Origin: Lachnospiraceae bacterium | GTDB lineage: Bacteria; Bacillota; Clostridia; Lachnospirales; Lachnospiraceae | Assembly (NCBI GenBank): GCA_900757195.1 | Contig: CAAEMZ010000018.1 | Coordinates: 1 to 14,886, forward strand | Reading direction: 5' to 3' | Length of the DNA: 14,886 nucleotides | Shown here: in pieces, positions 4,641 through 13,022 of the stretch | Numbering within the stretch: the first letter of the stretch is position 1 | How the letters are laid out: each line of letters begins with the position of its first letter | Program-made: the position numbers and the translations under genes | The notes under the pieces: model-generated | What the model was told of the DNA's origin: nothing | Databases searched by the model: none | Seen by the model: only the letters and a program-made list of their open reading frames with translations

Positions 4641-7337
4641 ATGGCCGCAAAGCAGCAGAAAACAACGTCCCGGAGGAAAACGCCGGTAAAGAAAAAAACT
4701 TCATCGGGAAATACACGAAAGAAAACACCGGATCTGACACCGGAAGAAAAGATTCAGCAGGCAGGCATCCGGGATGAGGTTGTCGTCCTCACGATTCTGG
4801 CGCTGAGTATTCTGCTGGTTCTCAGCAACTTTAATCTGTGCGGGAAATTAGGGACAGCCATTTCCAATGTCACTTTTGGATTGTTCGGTCTTATGGCCTA
4901 TGTATTTCCTTTCATTTTTTTCTTTGGCATTTCATTTTTTATCGCCAATCGTTCAAGCCGAATCGCAAAGATAAAGCTGGCGGCTTCCATGCTGTGCTAT
5001 TTATTTTTAACGATATTTGTACATATGATTTCAGAGCCCTATGATAAGTCCGTCACGCTTATTCAGGCTTACAGAGACAGTGCGGCAGGACATTCCGGCG
5101 GCGGTCTGATTGGCAGCGGCGTAGTACACGTGCTGCATCCGCTGCTTGGAACGGTGGGATGCTATGTGGTGATTATTGTTCTGATTTTAATCAGCGTCGT
5201 GCTGATTACCCAGAAGTCTATTTTTATCCCTCTGGGTAAAAAGGGAAGAAAGGCCTGCTTTAAGGCTTCGGAACACCATAAGGCCCAGCGGGCCAAACGG
5301 CGTCTTGAAAAGGAAGCGCGTAAGGAAGAAATGGGAGAAACCCGCGGCAGCGGCGGAAACAGACGGGTATCCTTTGATGAAATCCGGGAAAAATTTGAGA
5401 AGAAGGATTTGAATTTTGATCTGAGCAATCCGTCGGCAGCAGCAGAGGCACCTGAAAAGATGCCGGAGGAAGAACCGAAGAAAAAGCGGATGACGAAGAA
5501 GAACATCGATGAGGGTGTGAAAAAGCCCTCGGTAGAGGATATTTCGGAAGAGGTTATTTTACCATGGGATGGTCCGGAAGCGATTCCGGTGAATCATATG
5601 GAACCAATCGAGTCGGCGGAACCGGAGAAAACGGCGGAGACGGCTGAAAAAGGAAAGCCGTTTCGGATACCGTCCGGGGATATGCGGCCAATTCAGATCG
5701 ATGAAACAGAGGCGTCCGCCGGCGGGACAGCGGATGTAAAACCGGTGGTTCGTGAAACGCCTTCCGACAGTGCAAGGGAACGGGCGGCAGCCAAGGCGGC
5801 GGCGAACAAGTCCGAGGGTCCGAGTGAGATGGAGAAGATGGAAACGGCGGAGGATATTGAAGCGGCGCTGGAACAGAAACCGGAATATGTCTTTCCACCG
5901 CTGGACATTCTTGTCCGTGGACAGAAGAATAAAAACAGCAATACGGATGAACATCTGCGCCAGACAGCCATGAAATTAAAGACGACGTTGGAAAGCTTCG
6001 GCGTCAAGGTCCAGATTACGAATGTGAGCTGCGGTCCGACAGTGACCCGGTATGAACTCCAGCCGGAGCAAGGGGTGAAGGTCAGTAAGATTCTGAGCCT
6101 TTCCGATGATATTAAGCTAAATCTTGCCGTTGCGGATATACGAATCGAAGCGCCGATTCCGGGCAAGGCAGCCATCGGTATTGAAGTACCGAATAAAGAA
6201 AATACGACGGTCACCCTCCGGGAGCTTCTGGAAAGCCGGGAGTTTCAGAACAGTAAATCCGATATCGCTTTTGCCGCCGGCAGGGACATTGGCGGTAAAG
6301 TGATTCTGGCGGATATTGCCAAAATGCCCCATCTGCTGATTGCCGGTGCGACAGGCTCCGGTAAATCCGTCTGTATCAATACATTGATAATGAGTATTAT
6401 TTATAAAGCCAAGCCGGAGGACGTCCGCCTGATTATGGTAGACCCGAAGGTGGTTGAACTGAGTGTTTATAACGGGATTCCTCATCTGCTGATTCCGGTG
6501 GTCACTGATCCGAAAAAGGCAGCGGGCGCTCTGAACTGGGCGGTCATGGAGATGACGGATCGTTATAAGAAATTTGCGGAGCTGAATGTCAGGGATCTGA
6601 AAGGCTATAATGAAAAAGTTGCCCAGGCAGAATTTGCTAGTCCGGACTATCCGAAGCTGCCGCAGATTGTTATTATCGTCGATGAGCTTGCCGATCTGAT
6701 GATGGTCGCACCGGGTGAGGTGGAAGATGCCATCTGTCGTCTGGCACAGCTTGCGAGAGCCTGCGGTATTCATCTGGTCATTGCGACCCAGAGACCGTCG
6801 GTCAATGTTATTACCGGTCTGATTAAGGCGAATATTCCTTCAAGAATTGCCTTTTCCGTGTCATCGGGCGTGGATTCCCGGACGATTATCGACATGGTGG
6901 GGGCAGAAAAGCTTCTTGGAAAAGGGGATATGCTCTTTTATCCTTCAGGATATCAGAAACCGCTGCGTGTGCAGGGCGCCTTTGTTTCAGATAAAGAAGT
7001 CAATGATGTGGTGGCCTTCCTCAGAGAAAGCCAGAACGATCAGGTCAATTACAACGAAGAAATCACTTCAAAGATTACCAGTGCAGGTCCGTCGGATATG
7101 CCGGGAAACAGTGAAAGAGATGTCTACTTTGTGGATGCCGGAAAGTTCATCATTGACAAAGATAAGGCATCTATCGGGATGCTGCAACGCGTATTTAAAA
7201 TCGGCTTTAACCGCGCTGCCCGTATTATGGATCAGTTATATGAAGCGGGGGTTGTCGGGCCGGAAGAGGGGACAAAGCCAAGAAAAGTATTGATGTCCCC
7301 GGAAGAATTTGAAAACTATATTGAAGAGTCATTATAG
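4641..7337 (+). CDS. ftsK: DNA translocase FtsK/SpoIIIE
   Basis: This 898-residue, septum-anchored ATP-driven DNA pump clears chromosome DNA from the division or sporulation septum. The lysine/arginine-rich N-terminus is followed by four predicted membrane helices (about 46-66, 77-102, 112-131 and 164-190). A long charged, low-complexity linker (about 200-415, rich in E, K, A and P) comes next. The motor follows: the alpha domain from about 417, Walker A GATGSGKS (569-576, Lys575), Walker B VIIVDELADLM (677-687, Asp681/Glu682), and ATQRPSVNVITG (715-726), a family hallmark. The C-terminal gamma winged helix that reads DNA orientation is at about 828-898. It is somewhat longer than Bacillus SpoIIIE (about 790), mostly in the linker. 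The start is set by AGGAGG (4627-4632), 8 nt before ATG 4641. It heads a seven-gene operon; FtsK and SpoIIIE cannot be told apart from sequence alone. Confidence 0.97.
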   Translation: MAAKQQKTTSRRKTPVKKKTSSGNTRKKTPDLTPEEKIQQAGIRDEVVVLTILALSILLVLSNFNLCGKLGTAISNVTFGLFGLMAYVFPFIFFFGISFFIANRSSRIAKIKLAASMLCYLFLTIFVHMISEPYDKSVTLIQAYRDSAAGHSGGGLIGSGVVHVLHPLLGTVGCYVVIIVLILISVVLITQKSIFIPLGKKGRKACFKASEHHKAQRAKRRLEKEARKEEMGETRGSGGNRRVSFDEIREKFEKKDLNFDLSNPSAAAEAPEKMPEEEPKKKRMTKKNIDEGVKKPSVEDISEEVILPWDGPEAIPVNHMEPIESAEPEKTAETAEKGKPFRIPSGDMRPIQIDETEASAGGTADVKPVVRETPSDSARERAAAKAAANKSEGPSEMEKMETAEDIEAALEQKPEYVFPPLDILVRGQKNKNSNTDEHLRQTAMKLKTTLESFGVKVQITNVSCGPTVTRYELQPEQGVKVSKILSLSDDIKLNLAVADIRIEAPIPGKAAIGIEVPNKENTTVTLRELLESREFQNSKSDIAFAAGRDIGGKVILADIAKMPHLLIAGATGSGKSVCINTLIMSIIYKAKPEDVRLIMVDPKVVELSVYNGIPHLLIPVVTDPKKAAGALNWAVMEMTDRYKKFAELNVRDLKGYNEKVAQAEFASPDYPKLPQIVIIVDELADLMMVAPGEVEDAICRLAQLARACGIHLVIATQRPSVNVITGLIKANIPSRIAFSVSSGVDSRTIIDMVGAEKLLGKGDMLFYPSGYQKPLRVQGAFVSDKEVNDVVAFLRESQNDQVNYNEEITSKITSAGPSDMPGNSERDVYFVDAGKFIIDKDKASIGMLQRVFKIGFNRAARIMDQLYEAGVVGPEEGTKPRKVLMSPEEFENYIEESL

Positions 7338-7355
7338 GCAGGAGGAGAATACGAT

Positions 7356-9026
7356 ATGAAAACCGATATTCAGATTGCACAGGAAACAAAAATGGAACTG
7401 ATTAAAAATGTTGCTGCAAAGCTTGATATCCAGGAAGATGAACTGGACCTTTACGGCAAGTATAAGGCAAAATTTTCAGATGAGCTCTGGGAACGGGTGA
7501 AAGACCGGCCAGACGGCAAGCTTATTCTTGTGACAGCCGTCAATCCGACACCGGCAGGCGAGGGCAAGACCACGATCAGTGTCGGCCTCGGTGAAGCGAT
7601 GGGCGTTTTAAACAAAAAAGCAGTGCTTGCATTAAGAGAGCCTTCCCTTGGACCATGCTTTGGCGTTAAAGGCGGCGCTGCCGGCGGCGGTTATGCACAG
7701 CTCATTCCGATGGAAGAACTGAACCTTCACTTTACCGGAGATTTCCATGCGATTACATCCGCCAATAACCTTCTGGCTGCCATGCTGGATAATCATATGC
7801 ATCAGGGAAATGCTCTCCGGATCGACCCGAATCAGATTGTGTGGAAACGCTGCGTGGATATGAACGACCGTGCTTTAAGAAATATTGTTGTCGGTCTCGG
7901 TGCCAAAGCGGACGGTGTTGTCCGGGAAGATCATTTTGTCATTTCCGTAGCCTCTGAAATTATGGCAGTGCTCTGCCTGGCAAATGATTTAAAGGATTTA
8001 AAAGAAATGCTGGGACGCATTATCGTGGCTTATAATTATGACGGTGAACCGGTGACTGCCAAAGACTTAAAGGCAGTGGGATCTATGGCGGCCCTTCTGA
8101 AAGAAGCGATCAAACCGAATATGATCCAGACGCTGGAACATACGCCGGCCATCGTTCACGGCGGACCATTTGCCAATATCGCCCACGGATGCAACAGTGT
8201 CCGGGCAACGAAGATGGCTCTGAAGCTGGCAGATTATGTCATTACCGAAGCCGGTTTCGGTGCAGACCTGGGTGCGGAAAAATTCTTTGATATCAAGTGC
8301 CGTAAGGCCGGATTCACACCATCGGCAGTGGTTCTCGTATCTACCGTAAAAGCCATGAAATATAATGGCGGTGTGGCGAAAAAAGATCTGGCTCAGCCGA
8401 ACATCGAAGCGTTAAAGAGCGGTATCGTGAATCTTGAAAAACATATCGAAAATCTTCAGAAATACGGAGTGCCGATTGTTGTTACTTTAAATAAATACAT
8501 TACGGATACGGAAGAAGAACTGAATTATATTAAAGACTTCTGTGAATCCCGGGGCTGTGAATTCGCTTTATCCGAAGTTTGGGAAAAAGGCGGAAACGGC
8601 GGTGTTGAACTGGCAAATAAAGTTATCGATACCATCGAAAACAAAAAGAGCGATTTCAGAGTCCTTTATCCGGACAGCTATACATTAAAAGAAAAAATTG
8701 AAACCATTGCCAAAGAAATTTACGGCGCTGACGGTGTTACTTATACCGCGGCCGCAGATAAAGCGCTGGCTAAAATCGAAGGCCTTGGTATGGGAGACCT
8801 TCCGGTATGTATGGCAAAGAATCAGTATTCCCTTTCCGATGATGCGAAAAAACTGGGACGTCCGACCGGATTTACTGTAAATATCCGTGAAGTCTATGTC
8901 AGCGCCGGCGCAGGTTTTGTCGTAGCGATTACAGGAACGATCATGACGATGCCGGGACTTCCGAAGGTACCGGCTGCGGAAGCCATTGATGTGGATGAAG
9001 AAGGAAACATTGTTGGATTATTCTGA
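7356..9026 (+). CDS. fhs: Formate--tetrahydrofolate ligase
   Basis: This 556-residue enzyme makes 10-formyl-THF from formate, THF and ATP, feeding purine synthesis, initiator formyl-Met-tRNA and, in acetogens, the methyl branch of the Wood-Ljungdahl pathway. It is of usual family length. The P-loop TPAGEGKT (65-72) and the following REPSLGPCFGVKGGAAGGGYAQ region (about 94-115) are diagnostic. AGGAGG (7340-7345) lies 10 nt before ATG 7356 and 18 nt separate it from ftsK, so it is co-transcribed. No folate riboswitch fits in that gap. It is directly followed by folD, the next step of the same pathway. The gene alone does not show acetogenesis, since many fermenters carry it. Confidence 0.98.
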   Translation: MKTDIQIAQETKMELIKNVAAKLDIQEDELDLYGKYKAKFSDELWERVKDRPDGKLILVTAVNPTPAGEGKTTISVGLGEAMGVLNKKAVLALREPSLGPCFGVKGGAAGGGYAQLIPMEELNLHFTGDFHAITSANNLLAAMLDNHMHQGNALRIDPNQIVWKRCVDMNDRALRNIVVGLGAKADGVVREDHFVISVASEIMAVLCLANDLKDLKEMLGRIIVAYNYDGEPVTAKDLKAVGSMAALLKEAIKPNMIQTLEHTPAIVHGGPFANIAHGCNSVRATKMALKLADYVITEAGFGADLGAEKFFDIKCRKAGFTPSAVVLVSTVKAMKYNGGVAKKDLAQPNIEALKSGIVNLEKHIENLQKYGVPIVVTLNKYITDTEEELNYIKDFCESRGCEFALSEVWEKGGNGGVELANKVIDTIENKKSDFRVLYPDSYTLKEKIETIAKEIYGADGVTYTAAADKALAKIEGLGMGDLPVCMAKNQYSLSDDAKKLGRPTGFTVNIREVYVSAGAGFVVAITGTIMTMPGLPKVPAAEAIDVDEEGNIVGLF

Positions 9027-9046
9027 TATCAGGAGGAAGACAGAAG

Positions 9047-9892
9047 ATGACTCAGATTATTGACGGAAAGAAGATTTCCGCAGAGATTAAGGATGAATTA
9101 AAAGAAAAGGTGGCGGCCCTGAAAACTGAGGGAAAAGAGATTACCCTCGCAGTGATCCAGGTCGGCAATGATCCGGCATCGACCGTTTATGTCGGCAATA
9201 AAAAGAAATCCTGTGCCTATATCGGGATTCGTTCGCTGGCTTATGAACTTCCGGAGGATACGACAGAGGAAGAACTGCTTCGTCTGGTGGAAGAACTGAA
9301 TCAGAGCCGGGAAGTTCACGGAATTCTCGTCCAGCTTCCGCTGCCGGAACATATTAATGAAGACCGGGTCATTAAAGCCATCGCTCCGGCAAAGGATGTG
9401 GACGGTTTCCATCCGCAGAGCGTGGGTGCCTTAAGCATCGGTCAGCCGGGCTTTGTTTCCTGTACACCGGCCGGAATTATCCAGCTCTTAAAACGCAGCG
9501 GTATTGATATCGACGGCAAAGAGTGCGTCGTTGTGGGACGCAGCAATATTGTCGGAAAACCGATGGCGCTCCTTCTGCTCCGCGAAAACGGTACGGTGAC
9601 GGTCTGTCATTCCCATACGAAGGATTTAAAGGCAGTCTGTAAACGGGCGGATATCCTCGTGGCAGCCATTGGAAAACCGAAATTTTTCAATCATGAATAT
9701 GTCAAAGAGGGCGCCGTGGTCATTGATGTCGGCATCCACCGCAATGAAAATAACAAGCTTTGCGGCGATGTGGATTATGCGGATGTGTTCGATCATGTAT
9801 CCGCGATTACGCCGGTGCCGGGCGGTGTCGGACCGATGACAATTGCCATGCTTATGTACAATTGCGTACAGGCGGCTGAAATGGAGATTTAA
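9047..9892 (+). CDS. folD: Bifunctional methylene-THF dehydrogenase / methenyl-THF cyclohydrolase
   Basis: This 281-residue protein interconverts 10-formyl-, 5,10-methenyl- and 5,10-methylene-THF with NAD(P). The active-site segment Y48-VGN-K52-KKS-C56 matches the conserved Tyr/Lys/Cys of the family. Further signatures are GILVQLPLP (92-100), the dinucleotide-binding VVVGRSNIVGKP (161-172), and the C-terminal TPVPGGVGPMT (255-265). AGGAGG (9031-9036) lies 10 nt before ATG 9047, 20 nt after fhs. With fhs it forms a two-enzyme module that turns formate into methylene-THF for dTMP, serine/glycine and methionine synthesis. The rimO ribosome binding site lies within its last codons. Confidence 0.98.
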   Translation: MTQIIDGKKISAEIKDELKEKVAALKTEGKEITLAVIQVGNDPASTVYVGNKKKSCAYIGIRSLAYELPEDTTEEELLRLVEELNQSREVHGILVQLPLPEHINEDRVIKAIAPAKDVDGFHPQSVGALSIGQPGFVSCTPAGIIQLLKRSGIDIDGKECVVVGRSNIVGKPMALLLLRENGTVTVCHSHTKDLKAVCKRADILVAAIGKPKFFNHEYVKEGAVVIDVGIHRNENNKLCGDVDYADVFDHVSAITPVPGGVGPMTIAMLMYNCVQAAEMEI

Positions 9893-9894
9893 CA

Positions 9895-11232
9895 ATGAAA
9901 ATATTATTTGTTTCATTAGGCTGTGATAAAAACCTGGTGGATTCGGAAGTGATGCTCGGACTTCTAAGAGATCGGGGCCATGAAATCACCAATGATGAAA
10001 ATCAGGCGGAAGTGATCGTTGTCAATACCTGCAGTTTTATTCACGATGCCCGGGAAGAAAGTATCCAGACCATTCTTGAAATGGCGGCGATGAAAACGGA
10101 GGGCGTCTGCCGCCTGCTCATCGTTGCCGGATGTCTGGCGGAAAAATACCGGGCGGAAATTCTTGATGAACTTCCCGAAGTGGATGGGGTGATCGGCACA
10201 ACAGCCTATGATGCGGTCTGCGATGTGATTGACCGGAGTCTTGCGGGCGAACGGGTTCAGGCCTTTGAGTCCGTCGACCGACTCCCTCTGGTAAAGACGA
10301 AACGTGTGATAACGACCGGAGGCTATTCAAGTTACCTGAAAATCGGAGAGGGCTGTGATAAGCACTGTACCTACTGTATTATACCGAAACTCCGGGGAAA
10401 TTACCGGAGCGTACCGATGGAATATGTGCTGGAGGATGCCCGGATGCTGGCCGCCTCCGGTGTGACTGAATTGAATATCGTTGCCCAGGAAACAACGACC
10501 TGGGGGAAAGATATTTATGGAGAAAAACGTCTGCACGAGCTTTTGAGAGCCTTATGCCGTATTGAAGGTATCCGGTGGATTCGTCTGCTCTACTGTTATC
10601 CGGAAGAAATTACGGATGAACTGATCGAGGTTATCCGGACCGAACCGAAAATCTGTCACTATCTGGATATGCCGATCCAGCACAGCAGCGATCGGATCCT
10701 GAAGCGGATGGGACGCCGGACATCCCGGAAGGAGCTGGAAGAAGTGATTGGAAAGCTTCGCCGGGAAATTCCGGATATCGCATTAAGAACGACGTTAATC
10801 AGCGGATTCCCGGGAGAGACGGAGGCAGATCAGGAAGATTTGAAGTCCTTTATTCAGACGATTCAGTTTGACCGTCTTGGCGTATTTACGTATTCGCCGG
10901 AAGAAGGAACGCCGGCAGCGGCGATGGAAAACCAGATACCGGAAGATGTGAAAGCGGAGCGCCGGGATGAGCTCATGGCGCTGCAGCAGCGGATTTCCGA
11001 AGAAAAAACAGGAAATATGGTCGGTAAGGTGTTGAAAGTCCTCGTTGAGGGAAGAATCCCGGAAGAGGGAATCTATGTGGGAAGAACTTACAGAGATGCA
11101 CCGGATGTGGACGGCTATGTTTTTCTGGATGCAGAAGAAGAGATTATTTCCGGAGATTTTGTGACGGCAAAAATTACCGGAGCTGACGAATATGATTTGA
11201 CAGGAGAGGTGCTTTATGAATTTACCGAATAA
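9895..11232 (+). CDS. rimO: Ribosomal protein S12 methylthiotransferase RimO
   Basis: This 445-residue radical-SAM enzyme adds a methylthio group to an Asp of ribosomal protein S12. The N-terminal UPF0004 domain holds the auxiliary cluster cysteines C10 (SLGCDKNLVDSE), C46 (NTCSFI) and C80 (AGCLAEKY). The radical-SAM cluster motif is C154-DKH-C158-TY-C161, and a C-terminal TRAM domain is at about 375-445. The N-terminal SLGCDKNLVDSE and the FIHDAREES stretch favour RimO over the tRNA-modifying MiaB. It starts 2 nt after the folD stop, with GGAG (9883-9886) as ribosome binding site, so it is translationally coupled. The rimO-pgsA-cinA order is common in Firmicutes. Its last 17 nt overlap pgsA. 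Confidence 0.96.
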   Translation: MKILFVSLGCDKNLVDSEVMLGLLRDRGHEITNDENQAEVIVVNTCSFIHDAREESIQTILEMAAMKTEGVCRLLIVAGCLAEKYRAEILDELPEVDGVIGTTAYDAVCDVIDRSLAGERVQAFESVDRLPLVKTKRVITTGGYSSYLKIGEGCDKHCTYCIIPKLRGNYRSVPMEYVLEDARMLAASGVTELNIVAQETTTWGKDIYGEKRLHELLRALCRIEGIRWIRLLYCYPEEITDELIEVIRTEPKICHYLDMPIQHSSDRILKRMGRRTSRKELEEVIGKLRREIPDIALRTTLISGFPGETEADQEDLKSFIQTIQFDRLGVFTYSPEEGTPAAAMENQIPEDVKAERRDELMALQQRISEEKTGNMVGKVLKVLVEGRIPEEGIYVGRTYRDAPDVDGYVFLDAEEEIISGDFVTAKITGADEYDLTGEVLYEFTE

Positions 11233-11758
11233 ATTGACGGTACTGAGAGTGATTATGATTCCTTTCTTTGTATTTTTCTATTTGACGGGACATGTCTATA
11301 TTGCAGATATCCTGTTTATCATTGCCAGTCTGACCGATATGGCCGACGGCAAGATTGCCAGAAAATACAACCTTGTGACGAACTTTGGAAAGTTTATGGA
11401 TCCGCTGGCGGATAAACTGCTCGTAGCGGCGGCGTTGATCTGCTTTGTTGAAGTGAACCGGATTCCGGCATGGATCGTTCTGATTATCATCAGCCGGGAA
11501 TTCATTATCAGCGGCTTCCGACTGGTGGCTGCTGAAGGTGGAAAAGTTATTGCCGCCGGTTACTGGGGCAAATTAAAAACAGCGGTAACGATGGTAACGA
11601 TTGTGTTTATGATTCCGAATTTCGGAGGTATTTATTTCGGAACCGGCTGGATATATCCGCTGGAACAGATTTTAGTGTATGCATCTTTGATTCTGACCAT
11701 TATCTCTCTGGTAGATTATCTTGTAAAGAATAAAGAAGTACTTGGAGGCGAAATGTAA
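11216..11758 (+). CDS. pgsA: CDP-diacylglycerol--glycerol-3-phosphate 3-phosphatidyltransferase
   Basis: This 180-residue membrane enzyme makes phosphatidylglycerol phosphate, the first committed step to phosphatidylglycerol and cardiolipin. The CDP-alcohol phosphatidyltransferase signature is intact: D41-xx-D44-G45-xx-A48-R49, then G58-xxx-D62-xxx-D66. Multiple hydrophobic segments (about 10-35, 68-95, 118-137 and 148-170) agree with the family. The ATG at 11216 is preceded by AGGAGAGG and lies within the end of rimO in another frame, so translation is coupled. Its stop overlaps the start of cinA in the TAATG arrangement. Confidence 0.96.
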   Translation: MNLPNKLTVLRVIMIPFFVFFYLTGHVYIADILFIIASLTDMADGKIARKYNLVTNFGKFMDPLADKLLVAAALICFVEVNRIPAWIVLIIISREFIISGFRLVAAEGGKVIAAGYWGKLKTAVTMVTIVFMIPNFGGIYFGTGWIYPLEQILVYASLILTIISLVDYLVKNKEVLGGEM

Positions 11759-13011
11759 TGGTGATTGAACTGATTTCTGTGGGCACAGAGATTCTGCTCG
11801 GCAATATAACAAATACCAATGCCAGATATCTGGCGGAGGAGTGTGCGGTGCTCGGTCTCAGCAATTATTATCAGGTGACGGTGGGAGATAATGAGGAACG
11901 GCTGTCTGATGCGATTCGGGCGGCGCTCGGCCGTTCGGATATCGTACTGCTGACCGGAGGCCTTGGACCGACGGAAGATGACCTCACGCGGGAAACCGTG
12001 GCGAAGGTCCTCGGACGCGGGATGAAAGAAGTGCCGGAAATCCATCAGCAGATTGAGGCCTATTTTGAACGGATGGGCGCCCGAAAACCGCCGGAAAATA
12101 ACTGGCGTCAGGCCATGGTGATCGACGGGGCAAAGATTGTGGAAAACCATAACGGCACAGCGCCGGGAATGATCGTGGAAGTCGATGGAAATAAACGGAT
12201 TATTCTGATGCCGGGACCTCCGGAAGAACTGAAGATGATGTTCGAGGAGAGCATTGCGCCTTATCTTTCCGGATTGAACCATCAGGTCATCTGTTCCAAA
12301 ACCGTGAAAATCTGCGGCATGGGTGAAAGCCGGGTAGCAGAAGTGGTTTCAGACTTAATTGATGCCCAGACCAATCCGACCATCGGCACTTATGCCAAAG
12401 GTGGCGAAGTCCATCTTCGGATCACTGCCAGCGGTGAAGATTATAAAACGGCCAGAAAGAGCATAAAGCCCATCGTCAAGGAACTGAAAAACCGTTTTGG
12501 CGATAAGATTTATACAACCCGGGAGAGTGAAACGCTGGAGCAGCACGTGATCGGTCTTTTGAAGCGGAAAAAGATGACAGTTGCCGCAGCGGAGTCCTGT
12601 ACCGGAGGAATGTTTGCTTCCACATTGATTAATGTGCCGGGCGCATCCGATGTTCTGAATGAAAGTTATATTACCTATTCCAATGAAGCAAAACACCGGA
12701 TTCTCGGTGTAAAGAATAAAACCCTCAGAAATGAAGGGGCTGTCAGTGAGAAGTGTGCGGAAGAAATGGCCAGAGGCGCTGCCAGAGCGGCAGGCGCCCG
12801 GGCAGCCGTTTCCATTACAGGAATTGCGGGACCCGACGGCGGTACAAAGGAAAAACCGGTGGGACTGGTATATATCGGCTGCTGTATTGATGGCAGGACA
12901 TGGGTGAAATGCTATCATATGAACGGCGACCGTCAGAAAATCCGTGAAGTCACTGTGAAGCGCGCACTGGATATGCTCAGACGGTGTATCAGCCATCCCG
13001 AAGCGGAGTAA
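11758..13011 (+). CDS. cinA: CinA family nicotinamide-nucleotide amidohydrolase
   Basis: This 417-residue two-domain protein has an N-terminal MoCF/MoeA-like domain (about 1-170) with SVGTEILLGNITNTN (7-21) and TGGLGPTEDD (66-75), related to ADP-ribose pyrophosphatase activity. A linker domain (about 175-255) follows. The C-terminal PncC-type domain (about 260-415) has AAAESCTGG (276-284) and SITGIAGPDGGT (352-363), the NMN deamidase active-site segments. The family's described role is pyridine-nucleotide salvage, with a competence-induced function in some Firmicutes. Its ATG overlaps the pgsA stop by 1 nt, and GGAGG lies upstream within pgsA. In many Firmicutes recA comes next, but here a lipoprotein gene follows after 11 nt. 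Confidence 0.96.
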   Translation: MVIELISVGTEILLGNITNTNARYLAEECAVLGLSNYYQVTVGDNEERLSDAIRAALGRSDIVLLTGGLGPTEDDLTRETVAKVLGRGMKEVPEIHQQIEAYFERMGARKPPENNWRQAMVIDGAKIVENHNGTAPGMIVEVDGNKRIILMPGPPEELKMMFEESIAPYLSGLNHQVICSKTVKICGMGESRVAEVVSDLIDAQTNPTIGTYAKGGEVHLRITASGEDYKTARKSIKPIVKELKNRFGDKIYTTRESETLEQHVIGLLKRKKMTVAAAESCTGGMFASTLINVPGASDVLNESYITYSNEAKHRILGVKNKTLRNEGAVSEKCAEEMARGAARAAGARAAVSITGIAGPDGGTKEKPVGLVYIGCCIDGRTWVKCYHMNGDRQKIREVTVKRALDMLRRCISHPEAE

Positions 13012-13022
13012 GGAGGCATTTT

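Noticed and set aside
7338..7355. Folate (THF) riboswitch before fhs
   Set aside because: Only 18 nt lie between ftsK and fhs and they hold the ribosome binding site, so there is no room for an aptamer.
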